Shown in pieces: positions 41,231-48,955 of a stretch of DNA of 64,000 nt (position 1 is the first letter of the stretch; the number at the start of each line of letters is the position of its first letter). Position numbers and translations under genes: made by a program. The notes under the pieces were generated by a model, which was given only the letters and a program-made list of their open reading frames with translations, did not search any database and was not told the DNA's origin. The stretch covers positions 6,047,001-6,111,000 of the forward strand of contig NZ_LT827010.1 in NCBI RefSeq assembly GCF_900119315.1, in the 5' to 3' direction. The stretch comes from Actinoplanes sp. SE50/110 (GTDB taxonomy: Bacteria > Actinomycetota > Actinomycetes > Mycobacteriales > Micromonosporaceae).

Positions 41231-42628
41231 ATGTTCGACGTGATCATCGCCGGTTGCGGGCCGACCGGCGCCCTGCTGGCCGCCGAGTTGCGGCTCCACG
41301 ACGTCCGCGTGCTGCTCCTGGAGAAGGAGACCGAGCCGCCGGCCGCGGTCCGCATCGTCGGCCTGCACATGCGCAGCCTGGAGTTGCTCGCCATGCGTGG
41401 CCTCCTGGACCGCCTGCGGGAACACGGCCGGCAGCGCCCCGCCGCCGGTTTCTTCGCCGGCATCGACAAACCCGTCCCGACCGGCCTGGACTCCACCCAC
41501 GCCTACCTGCTCGGCATCCGCCAGCCGATCCTCGTCGAGCAGCTCACCGAGCATGCCCGGGCCCTGGGCGCCGAAGTCCGCCAGGGCGTCGCCGTCACCG
41601 CATTCGACCAGGACGACGACGGCGTCACCGTCGACCTCTGCGCCGGCGAGCCGGTGCGCGCCCGATTCCTGGTCGGCTGCGACGGTTCCCACAGCACCGT
41701 CCGTAAACTGCTCGGCGTCCCCTTCCCCGGCGAGCCGTCCCGCTCAGAAACCCTGATGGGCGAGCTGGAAGCCACCGCCTCCGGCGAGGAGATCGCCGCC
41801 CGGGCCGCCGACATCCGCCGCGCCGACCGGCGTTTCCTGCTCACCCCGGCCGGGCCCGCGACGTACCGGGTCGTCATCCCCGCCCGCACTCTCAGCACCC
41901 GCGCGGAACCACCCACTCTCGAGGACTTCAAGCGGGAGTTGCGGGCCACCGCCGGGACCGACTTCGGCCTGCACTCGCCACGCTGGCTCTCCCGCTTCGG
42001 CGACGCCACCCGTCTCGTCGACCGCTATCGGATCGGCCGGGTCCTGCTGGCCGGCGACGCCGCCCACATCCACCCGCCGATCGGCGGACAGGGCCTCAAC
42101 CTGGGTCTCCAGGACGCCTTCAACCTCGGCTGGAAGCTGGCCGCGGAGATCGGCGGCTGGGCCCCGGACGGGCTGCTCGACACCTACCACTCGGAACGCC
42201 ACCCGGTGGCCGCCGAGGTGCTCGACAACACCCGGGCCCAGAGGGAGCTCCTCGCCCCGACCCCGGGCGCCCGGGCGCTGCGCCGCCTGCTCACCACCCT
42301 GATGGACATCAACGACGTCAACCGGCACCTGATCGAGAAGATCGCCGCCACGGACATCCGCTACGACTTCGGCGACGACCTGCTCGGCCGCCGCCAGCCC
42401 GACCTGGAGTTGACGCAGGGCCGCCTCTACGACCTGATGCACCGGGGCCGGGCCCTGCTGCTGGACCGCAGCGGAACCCTGAGCGTCACCGGTTGGTCCG
42501 ACCGCGTGGACCACGTCACCGACCCGGCCGACGCCCCGTCGGTGCTGCTGCGCCCGGACGGCCACATCGCCTGGCTCGGCGCCGCCCAGGGCGACCTGAA
42601 CCGTCAGCTCACCCGCTGGTTCGGCTAG
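41231..42628 (+). CDS. FAD-dependent aromatic hydroxylase, rifampicin-monooxygenase-like
   Basis: A 465-residue class A flavin monooxygenase. The FAD motif is IIAGCGPTGALLAAEL at residues 5-20, DG is in FLVGCDGSHSTVRKLLG near 160, and GD is in VLLAGDAAHIHPPIGGQGLN near 275. The N-terminal region (LEKETEPPAAVRIVGLHMRS, GFFAGIDKPVP, LGIRQPILVEQL) closely follows the rifampicin monooxygenase (Rox/RIFMO) group, which oxidises and opens the rifamycin ring. From sequence alone another polyketide aromatic substrate remains possible. It is preceded by a 17-codon leader and hairpins, consistent with inducible expression. Confidence 0.82.
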   Translation: MFDVIIAGCGPTGALLAAELRLHDVRVLLLEKETEPPAAVRIVGLHMRSLELLAMRGLLDRLREHGRQRPAAGFFAGIDKPVPTGLDSTHAYLLGIRQPILVEQLTEHARALGAEVRQGVAVTAFDQDDDGVTVDLCAGEPVRARFLVGCDGSHSTVRKLLGVPFPGEPSRSETLMGELEATASGEEIAARAADIRRADRRFLLTPAGPATYRVVIPARTLSTRAEPPTLEDFKRELRATAGTDFGLHSPRWLSRFGDATRLVDRYRIGRVLLAGDAAHIHPPIGGQGLNLGLQDAFNLGWKLAAEIGGWAPDGLLDTYHSERHPVAAEVLDNTRAQRELLAPTPGARALRRLLTTLMDINDVNRHLIEKIAATDIRYDFGDDLLGRRQPDLELTQGRLYDLMHRGRALLLDRSGTLSVTGWSDRVDHVTDPADAPSVLLRPDGHIAWLGAAQGDLNRQLTRWFG

Positions 42629-42671
42629 CGGAGGTCGCACCACCCGGTGCCCCGGGCGCGCCGCCCGGGGC

Positions 42672-43181
42672 TCACCGGAGGTCGTAGATCACCGTCGGGA
42701 TGTCGGCGGCGCCGAGCGTCTCCTCGATCAGCGGCTCGATCTCACTCCAGACGCCGCCGGCCAGGCCGCAACCGATCCGCGGCATGTGCACCGACGCCCG
42801 GTGGGTCCGCGCGTGGACGGCCAGGGTGGCGAGACACTCGCGGATCGCCTCGTAGCGCACCGGCGGCCCGGCGTCCCGCTCGTGACCCGAGCCGGTGCGC
42901 AGACCTCGCCGGGTGGCGATGCCGTGCTGCACGATCATGTTGGCCACCCAGAGCTCCGGCTCCACCGGCACCAGCTGCACGGCACCCAGCCGGAACGGCT
43001 CGGCGCCCGGCGACGCGTGCCAGGCGCGGAACATCCGCTCCGGGCCGGGCCAGCGGCGCGAGATGGTCCGGACGATGCCCGCGCCCCAGGCGCCGATGTC
43101 GTTGCAGACGTGCGCGATGATCCTCGGGCCGCTGCCGGCAGGCGCGGTCGCGTCGCCCTCGACGAAGCTCAACTTCAGCAT
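42672..43181 (-). CDS. Macro-domain protein (ADP-ribose-binding / deacylase type)
   Basis: A 169-residue single-domain macro protein. The ADP-ribose loop is IIAHVCNDIGAWGAGIV, the substrate-loop region VQHGIATRRG, and the diphosphate loop VHMPRIGCGLAGGVWSEIEP, arranged as in ALC1/TARG1- and Poa1p-type hydrolases. Such enzymes remove ADP-ribose 1''-phosphate or ADP-ribosyl esters. The ATG at 43181 begins the domain directly; a longer frame from 43331 adds an unrelated N-terminus and is rejected. No ADP-ribosyltransferase is nearby. Confidence 0.9.
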   Translation of the reverse strand: MLKLSFVEGDATAPAGSGPRIIAHVCNDIGAWGAGIVRTISRRWPGPERMFRAWHASPGAEPFRLGAVQLVPVEPELWVANMIVQHGIATRRGLRTGSGHERDAGPPVRYEAIRECLATLAVHARTHRASVHMPRIGCGLAGGVWSEIEPLIEETLGAADIPTVIYDLR

Positions 43182-43284
43182 GCCCGGGATCGTAGAGCGA
43201 CCCACCGACGGGAATTCGCGATTTTCCGGCGCCCCGCGGTACCTTGACGCCTCCAGAAGCCGAGCAAGATTCGCCGGAGAAGCA

Positions 43285-43779
43285 GTGACCGAGCAGCCGC
43301 CCCACCCCGGACCGACCCCTGCCGAACCCACGTCCGGCTATCCCGCTCCCGGCTACCCGGCGGCCTATCCCCCGGGCTATCCCGCGGCTTACCCGCCCGC
43401 GCCTCCCGGCTACCCCGCGGCCTACCCGCCCGCGTCTCCCGGGTACTCCGCGGCCTACCCGCCGCCCTATCCGGCATCGGGATACCCCGCCGCGTACCCG
43501 CCCGGCTACCCGCCGTTCCCCGGTGGGTATCCGCCACCCCCGCCGACCGGAAAGATCCACCCGTTCGCCGTGACCGCCCTGGTCACCGGCCTGATCGGCC
43601 TCGCTCCGGTCGCCGTCATCTTCGGCATCCTGGCGATCCGCCGGATCAACCGCACCGGCGAGCGCGGCCGCCCCCAGGCCGCCGGCGGCCTGATCGCCGC
43701 CGCCATCTGGCTGATCGTCATCCTCTATGTCGTCGAATTCGTCCTGACCTTCCACGATCTCCGGATGACGACGGTCTGA
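43285..43779 (+). CDS. DUF4190-type membrane protein with Gly-Tyr-Pro repeat N-terminus
   Basis: A 164-residue protein. Residues 15-88 are a cytoplasmic Pro/Tyr/Ala-rich tail with repeated GYPAAYPP units. Two helices at residues 96-117 and 130-152 make up the DUF4190 module (FAVTALVTGLIGLAPVAVIF), including the typical IRRINRTGERG loop. The GTG at 43285 is preceded by GGAGA. These proteins are widespread in actinomycetes and often linked with cell-envelope or signalling genes; no function is established. Confidence 0.85.
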   Translation: MTEQPPHPGPTPAEPTSGYPAPGYPAAYPPGYPAAYPPAPPGYPAAYPPASPGYSAAYPPPYPASGYPAAYPPGYPPFPGGYPPPPPTGKIHPFAVTALVTGLIGLAPVAVIFGILAIRRINRTGERGRPQAAGGLIAAAIWLIVILYVVEFVLTFHDLRMTTV

Positions 43780-43881
43780 CCAGCGGATCAGAGCCGGCGT
43801 CGCGCCGCGGCGCGGCGCCCGCCGGGTGCACTCGACCCGGCCGACATGCCCGGCGCCTCGGAGCGTGTTTGACTTCAGGGC

Positions 43882-45855
43882 ATGATCGGCGACTCCCTTG
43901 ATGAGGTTCACCTGCAGGAAGTGCTGGACGGGCGGTGGGCGCACATCCGGCGGGCGGTGCGTGACGAGCTCGGCAAGGCCGGCTTCGCGGCGGTCTACGG
44001 CGAGACTGGAGACGAGGCCCGCGAGCGGGTTTCCCGGCTGATCCGGCAGATTCCGTCCGACATCGGGGTGGCTTCGGCATTCCCCCGGGCGTATGGCGGC
44101 TCCGACGACCCGGGCGGGTCGGTGGTGGCGGCGGAGATGCTGGCGTACGCCGACCTGTCCCTGATGGTGAAGGCCGGCGTGCAGTGGGGGCTGTTCGGCG
44201 GGGCGGTGGTGGCGCTGGGCACCGAACGGCATCACGCGGCGTTCCTGCCCGGGATCATCGACACCGAGATCATGGGCTGCTTCGCGATGACCGAGACCGG
44301 TCACGGCTCCGACGTGCAGAAACTGCGGACGACCTGCGAGTACGACCCGGCGACCGAGACGTTCGACCTGCACACCCCGCACGAGGCGGCCCGCAAGGAC
44401 TACATCGGCAACGCGGCGCGGGACGGGCGGATGGCGGTGGTCTTCGCCCAGTTGATCACCGGCGGGCGTGGCCGCGGGGTGCACGCCTGGCTGGTGCCGA
44501 TCCGGGACGCGGACGGCAACCCGATGCCGGGGGTGACCCTCGGGGACGCCGGGCACAAGGCCGGTCTGCTCGGCGTGGACAACGGGCGGATCAGTTTCGA
44601 CCATGTGCGCGTGCCCCGCGACATGCTGCTCGACCGGTACGGCCAGGTCGCGCCGGACGGCACCTACTCCAGCCCGATCGAGAACGACACCCGGCGCTTC
44701 TTCACCATGCTCGGCACGCTGGTCCGCGGCCGGGTGACCGTGGGCGGCGCGGCATCGGCGGCGACCCGGGCCGCGCTGACCATCGCGGTGCGCTACGGCG
44801 ACACCCGCCGTCAGTTCGGGGTGCCCGGCGCCGACCGCGAGGTGGTGCTCAACGACTACCTCGCCCACCAGCGGCGGCTGCTGCCCGCGCTGGCCACCAG
44901 CTATGCGTACCTGTTCGCCCAGGAGGAACTGGTCGGCACCCTGGCCGACGTGCAGGCCGGCCCGGAACCGGTCGACGAGCACCGGCAGCGGGAGCTGGAG
45001 TCCCGGGCCGCCGGGCTGAAGGCGATGCAGACCTGGCACGCCACGCACACCATCCAGATGTGCCGGGAGGCGTGCGGCGGCGCCGGCTACCTGTCCGAGA
45101 ATCGCCTGCCCGCGCTGAAGGCGGACACCGACGTGTTCACCACCTTCGAGGGCGACAACACGGTGCTGCTGCAGCTGGTCGCGAAGGGGCTGCTGACCGG
45201 CTACCGGGACGCGTTCGGCTCGCTCGACGGCTGGGGCCGGACGACGTTCGTGGCCGAGCAGGTGCGGGAGATGGTCCTGGAGCGCACCGCCGCCCGCGGA
45301 CTGATCCAGCGCCTGGTCAGCGCGGTCCCGGGCCGCCATGAGGAGGTCGCGGTCACCGACCGGGGCTGGCATCTGACCATGTTCGAGGACCGGGAGAAGC
45401 ACGTCCTGGAGGGCGCGATCCGCCGGCTGCGCAGCGGCGCGGCGTCCAAAAAGGATCACCCGTTCGACATCTTCAACGACGTCCAGGACCACGTTCTCAA
45501 GACGGCGACCGCACACATCGACCGGATCACCCTGGAGGCGTTCGTCGCCGGTATCGACCGGGCCACCGACCCGGGGGTGCAGGCGCTGCTCGGCAAGGTC
45601 TGCGACCTGTACGCGCTGACCACGATCGAGGCGGACCGCGGCTGGTTCCTGGAACACGGCCGCCTCACCCCGGCCCGGTCCAAAGCCGTCACCGCCGTGA
45701 TCAACGACCTGCTGAAGGAGCTCCGCCCGCACCTGCGGACGCTGGTCGACGCGTTCGCCATCCCGGACGGGTGGCTGAACGCCGCGATCCTGCGCGAGGA
45801 ACCGGCCCGCCAGGAGTCGACAGCCGAGGAGGACGCGCGGATCACCGCCGGCTGA
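43882..45855 (+). CDS. Acyl-CoA dehydrogenase / acyl-CoA oxidase-like flavoprotein
   Basis: A 657-residue long-form acyl-CoA dehydrogenase acting in fatty-acid beta-oxidation. Conserved elements are CFAMTETGHGSDVQKLRT (flavin and substrate binding), the GRVTVGGAASAATRAALTIA helix, QTWHATHTIQMCREACGG and TFEGDNTVLLQLVAKG with the catalytic Glu in the position used by acyl-CoA oxidases. A C-terminal helical extension of about 200 residues is also typical of that branch. The start at 43882 precedes a normal N-terminal helix. No beta-oxidation partner is adjacent. Confidence 0.92.
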   Translation: MIGDSLDEVHLQEVLDGRWAHIRRAVRDELGKAGFAAVYGETGDEARERVSRLIRQIPSDIGVASAFPRAYGGSDDPGGSVVAAEMLAYADLSLMVKAGVQWGLFGGAVVALGTERHHAAFLPGIIDTEIMGCFAMTETGHGSDVQKLRTTCEYDPATETFDLHTPHEAARKDYIGNAARDGRMAVVFAQLITGGRGRGVHAWLVPIRDADGNPMPGVTLGDAGHKAGLLGVDNGRISFDHVRVPRDMLLDRYGQVAPDGTYSSPIENDTRRFFTMLGTLVRGRVTVGGAASAATRAALTIAVRYGDTRRQFGVPGADREVVLNDYLAHQRRLLPALATSYAYLFAQEELVGTLADVQAGPEPVDEHRQRELESRAAGLKAMQTWHATHTIQMCREACGGAGYLSENRLPALKADTDVFTTFEGDNTVLLQLVAKGLLTGYRDAFGSLDGWGRTTFVAEQVREMVLERTAARGLIQRLVSAVPGRHEEVAVTDRGWHLTMFEDREKHVLEGAIRRLRSGAASKKDHPFDIFNDVQDHVLKTATAHIDRITLEAFVAGIDRATDPGVQALLGKVCDLYALTTIEADRGWFLEHGRLTPARSKAVTAVINDLLKELRPHLRTLVDAFAIPDGWLNAAILREEPARQESTAEEDARITAG

Positions 45856-45934
45856 CCCCCGACCGCGGGTGGCCGGGACCGTCCGGCGTCTCCCAGGGGC
45901 CGCGGCGGCGCGGCTTTTCCGGCATGGTCGCCGG

Positions 45935-46624
45935 GTGGAGCATGGGGACGCGACGAACCGGCGGAGTCTGTATCACCGGATTTCGGGGGGCAGTGTCGAG
46001 CGGCTCGCGGCGTTGAGTGACGGCATCTTCGCCGTGACGATGACGCTGCTGGTGCTGGATCTGCACGTACCGGTGGCCGCAGAGGTAAGCCGGCAGCGGC
46101 CACTGTGGAGTGCCGGCGCGGTGGCGCCGGAGCGGGCACTGTGGGGTGCGCTGGTCCACGTCGGGCCGAGCGCGCTGGCGTTCGCGCTGAGTTTCCTGAC
46201 TCTGGGGATGTTCTGGCTCGGCCAGCAGACGCAACTCAACTACTGTGCGCGCGGGGATCGGCAGCTGAGCTGGCTGCACCTGACGTTCCTGCTCGGGGTG
46301 TCGTTCATGCCGTTCTCGACGGCACTGCTCGCCGAGTACATGACGGTCCGGCTGGCCCTGGCCGTCTACTGGCTGAACCTGCTGGTCCTGGGCCTGCTGC
46401 TGCTGGCCTGCCTGCGGTACGCGGAGGGCGCCGGACTGCTGCGCGAGGACCGGGATCCGGGTTTCCGGGCCGGCCTGCGCCGCCGGATCGTGGTGGCGCA
46501 GGCCGTCTACCTGGTCGGGGTGCTGCTGGCGCTGGTCAACACGTACGCCGGGATCACGCTGATCGTGCTGATGCAGCTGATCTCGGCGGTCGGCCCGAAG
46601 ATCCGGCCGTTCGACCGCTTCTGA
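45935..46624 (+). CDS. TMEM175-family membrane protein, probable potassium channel
   Basis: A 229-residue protein with six helices. The family hallmark in helix 1 reads RLAALSDGIFAVTMTLLVLDL; TMEM175 proteins have R-x3-FSDGIFA, so Phe is Leu here. Bacterial homologues form tetrameric potassium channels. The GTG at 45935 is a reasonable start because it leaves about 25 residues before the motif, but the initiation site is not certain since there is no clear ribosome-binding site. Confidence 0.8.
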   Translation: MEHGDATNRRSLYHRISGGSVERLAALSDGIFAVTMTLLVLDLHVPVAAEVSRQRPLWSAGAVAPERALWGALVHVGPSALAFALSFLTLGMFWLGQQTQLNYCARGDRQLSWLHLTFLLGVSFMPFSTALLAEYMTVRLALAVYWLNLLVLGLLLLACLRYAEGAGLLREDRDPGFRAGLRRRIVVAQAVYLVGVLLALVNTYAGITLIVLMQLISAVGPKIRPFDRF

Positions 46625-46634
46625 CGGTCTCGGT

Positions 46635-46943
46635 CTATTCCTCGCCGGCGCCCAGGTGCCACGGGACGACCAGCGGGTGACGGGCCTCGTCGCGGGCCGC
46701 GATGCCGGCCATCGAGCGCAGGTATTGGCGGCGGGTGATGTCGCCGTCGAGGAGCTGGGTGCAGAGGACGCCTTCGAGGCTCTGCGGTGCGAAGAACGAT
46801 TCCGGAACCAGCAGCGGCTCCTCGGCCTTGCGGGCCTCCGCCCGGACACCGCGCACCGCGAGCACGCAGGCGGCGGCCAGAACCAGGATGAGCAGGAACA
46901 GGATCAGCATCGCCACCGCCTTGTCGAATCTCCGGCGGGTCAC
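46635..46943 (-). CDS. Small membrane protein with SHOCT-like C-terminus
   Basis: A 102-residue protein with a basic N-terminus (VTRRRFDKA), one helix at residues 10-31 and a cytoplasmic tail. The tail's LEGVLCTQLLDGDITRRQYL resembles the SHOCT helix-turn motif (L-x-x-L-x-x-G-x-IT-x-x-x-Y/F). The GTG at 46943 is preceded by a GAGGCGG stretch. Function unknown; SHOCT modules are thought to mediate protein contacts. Confidence 0.6.
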   Translation of the reverse strand: MTRRRFDKAVAMLILFLLILVLAAACVLAVRGVRAEARKAEEPLLVPESFFAPQSLEGVLCTQLLDGDITRRQYLRSMAGIAARDEARHPLVVPWHLGAGEE

Positions 46944-47193
46944 GTTCGCGCCGCCTCGACAAAGCAAACGGATCACAGGACCGTTCGGTTCGAAGGTTTG
47001 CCGAGCAAAGCGCCGGACCCGGATCACGCAGCGCAGGGGAGCCGCAGAATCATCCGACCGGCGGTCACCGGCCGGGTTTCGGCGTGTCCGCGGCGAACCG
47101 CCGGGAGATTGCCCGGCGATCACCCGTGCGGTCTCCCCGTTCGGGTAGCGGGGATGTCCAGGCCCGGCGATCACTGACTACTGTCCAGTTGTG

Positions 47194-47207
47194 CCGGAAA
47201 AATCCGG
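47194..47207. promoter_or_regulatory. CCGGA-AAAA-TCCGG dyad upstream of cslA
   Basis: A perfect 5+5 inverted repeat 54-67 bases before the cslA start. Just downstream are a TATGAA hexamer that could be a -10 box and two copies of AATCGGT. This is a candidate operator for the cslA-glxA operon. Confidence 0.35.
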
Positions 47208-47260
47208 TTCACCTATGAAAAATCGGTAAATCGGTGCGTCCACATTGCTCAGGGAGCAAG

Positions 47261-48955
47261 ATGGCCTACGACTACGACAGCTTCAGCCGCCTCGCCGGTC
47301 CCCCGGATCCGGTCCCCGACGGTGACTACCGGGTCAGACTGCGAAGACTGGCCCATCATCGCCCGGTCCGCAGTCTCCTGATCGCCATCTTCGCGTTCAC
47401 CTGCGAGGCCACCTTCTTCGGCTGGCTGCTCACCTCGGCCGACCTGACCGGTGGCGTCTCCCCCGTCACCGCTGTCATGATCGGCGCGATCGCCCTGATC
47501 GAGTTGTTCCGCCTGGTCAACGTGGTCACTCTGTGCCTGGCCACGCTGCGGGCCCGGGATCCCGTGCCGGTCCCGCCCGAGGCCGGGCTGCGGGTCGCCT
47601 TCCTCACCACGATCGTGCCCGGCAAGGAGCCGGTCGCCATGGTCGAGCAGACCCTCCGGGCGGCCGTCCGGATCCGCGGCGAGCACGACGTGTGGCTTCT
47701 CGATGAGGGTAACGACGACGACGTCCGGAAGATGTGCGCGGACGTGGGCGCCCGCCACTTCAGCCGCAAGGGCGTCACCCGGTGGAATGCCGCGAAGGGC
47801 GCGTTCAAGGCGCGGACCAAGCACGGCAACTACAACTCCTGGGTGGACGCGCACGGCGACGACTACGACGTGTTCGTCTCGGTGGACCCGGACCACGTGC
47901 CGCTGCCGTCGTTCGGCGAGCGGCTGCTGGGCTATTTCCGGGATCCGGACGTGGCGTTCGTGGTGGGGCCGCAGATCTACGGCAACTACGACAACCTGGT
48001 CACCCGGTGGGCGGAGTCGCAGCAGTACCTGTTCCACTCGCTGCTGCAGCGGGCCGGCAACCGGCTGGGCGCGCCGATGCTGGTCGGCACCAACAACGCG
48101 GTGCGGATCAGCGCCCTGCGCAGCATCGGGGGCCTGCAGGACTCGATCACCGAGGACATGGCGACCAGCCTCGCCGTGCACGCCACCCGGAACCCGGCGA
48201 CCGGGCGGCGCTGGCGCTCCGTCTACACCCCGGACGTGCTGGCCGTCGGCGAGGGACCGTCGTCCTGGACCGACTACTTCAGCCAGCAGCACCGCTGGTC
48301 CCGCGGCACCGACGAGGTCTGCACGGGCGCGTTCTGGCGGGCCCTGCCACGGCTCGGCGCGGGCCGCGGGCTGCACTACGCGCTGCTGATGGCGTACTAC
48401 CCGACGACCGCGCTGGCCTGGCTGCTCGGCACGGTCACCGCGGTCGCGCACATCGCGTTCGGGGTGCACGGCGTACAGGTGCCGCAGCAGGTGTGGTCGA
48501 TGCTCTACGTGGACGCCGCACTCTTCCAGGTCGGCCTCTACCTGTGGAACCGGCGGCACAACGTGAGCCCGCACGAGGAGGCCGGCTCCTCGGGATTGAC
48601 CGGGATGCTGCTGTCGACGCTGTGCGCCCCGGTCTACGTGACCGCGTTCCGCCAGACGGTGCTGCGCCAGCAGGCCGGTTTCGTGGTCACCCCGAAGGGC
48701 GATTCGGCCAGCCCGGACCGGGTCGCCACCTTCCGCAGCCACCTGTGCTGGGCCGCCGTGTTCGCGGCCCTGCTGGTCACCGCGGTGGTGACCGGTCGTA
48801 CCGGCGGTCTGATGTGGCTCTGGCCGTCGCTGAACCTGGCGCTCTGCCTGGCTCCGCCGGTGCTCTGGGCGACCGCCGCGAAACCCCCCGCCCCGGTCGC
48901 CGCCGCCCCGATCCCCGCGCAACGCACCAAGGAACCCGTGAGGACGTACGCATGA
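47261..48955 (+). CDS. cslA: Cellulose synthase-like glycosyltransferase CslA
   Basis: A 564-residue processive family 2 glycosyltransferase in the membrane. Two N-terminal helices (residues 37-60 and 65-90) precede the catalytic domain with LLDEGNDDD, VSVDPDH (the D-x-D metal site), SITEDMATSL (the TED base) and the product-end motif QQHRW. Four or more C-terminal helices follow. In streptomycetes CslA makes a beta-glucan at the hyphal tip together with the copper oxidase GlxA, and this gene overlaps glxA by four bases. The ATG is preceded by GGGAG. A GH6 cellulase gene lies 6.8 kb downstream. Confidence 0.93.
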   Translation: MAYDYDSFSRLAGPPDPVPDGDYRVRLRRLAHHRPVRSLLIAIFAFTCEATFFGWLLTSADLTGGVSPVTAVMIGAIALIELFRLVNVVTLCLATLRARDPVPVPPEAGLRVAFLTTIVPGKEPVAMVEQTLRAAVRIRGEHDVWLLDEGNDDDVRKMCADVGARHFSRKGVTRWNAAKGAFKARTKHGNYNSWVDAHGDDYDVFVSVDPDHVPLPSFGERLLGYFRDPDVAFVVGPQIYGNYDNLVTRWAESQQYLFHSLLQRAGNRLGAPMLVGTNNAVRISALRSIGGLQDSITEDMATSLAVHATRNPATGRRWRSVYTPDVLAVGEGPSSWTDYFSQQHRWSRGTDEVCTGAFWRALPRLGAGRGLHYALLMAYYPTTALAWLLGTVTAVAHIAFGVHGVQVPQQVWSMLYVDAALFQVGLYLWNRRHNVSPHEEAGSSGLTGMLLSTLCAPVYVTAFRQTVLRQQAGFVVTPKGDSASPDRVATFRSHLCWAAVFAALLVTAVVTGRTGGLMWLWPSLNLALCLAPPVLWATAAKPPAPVAAAPIPAQRTKEPVRTYA

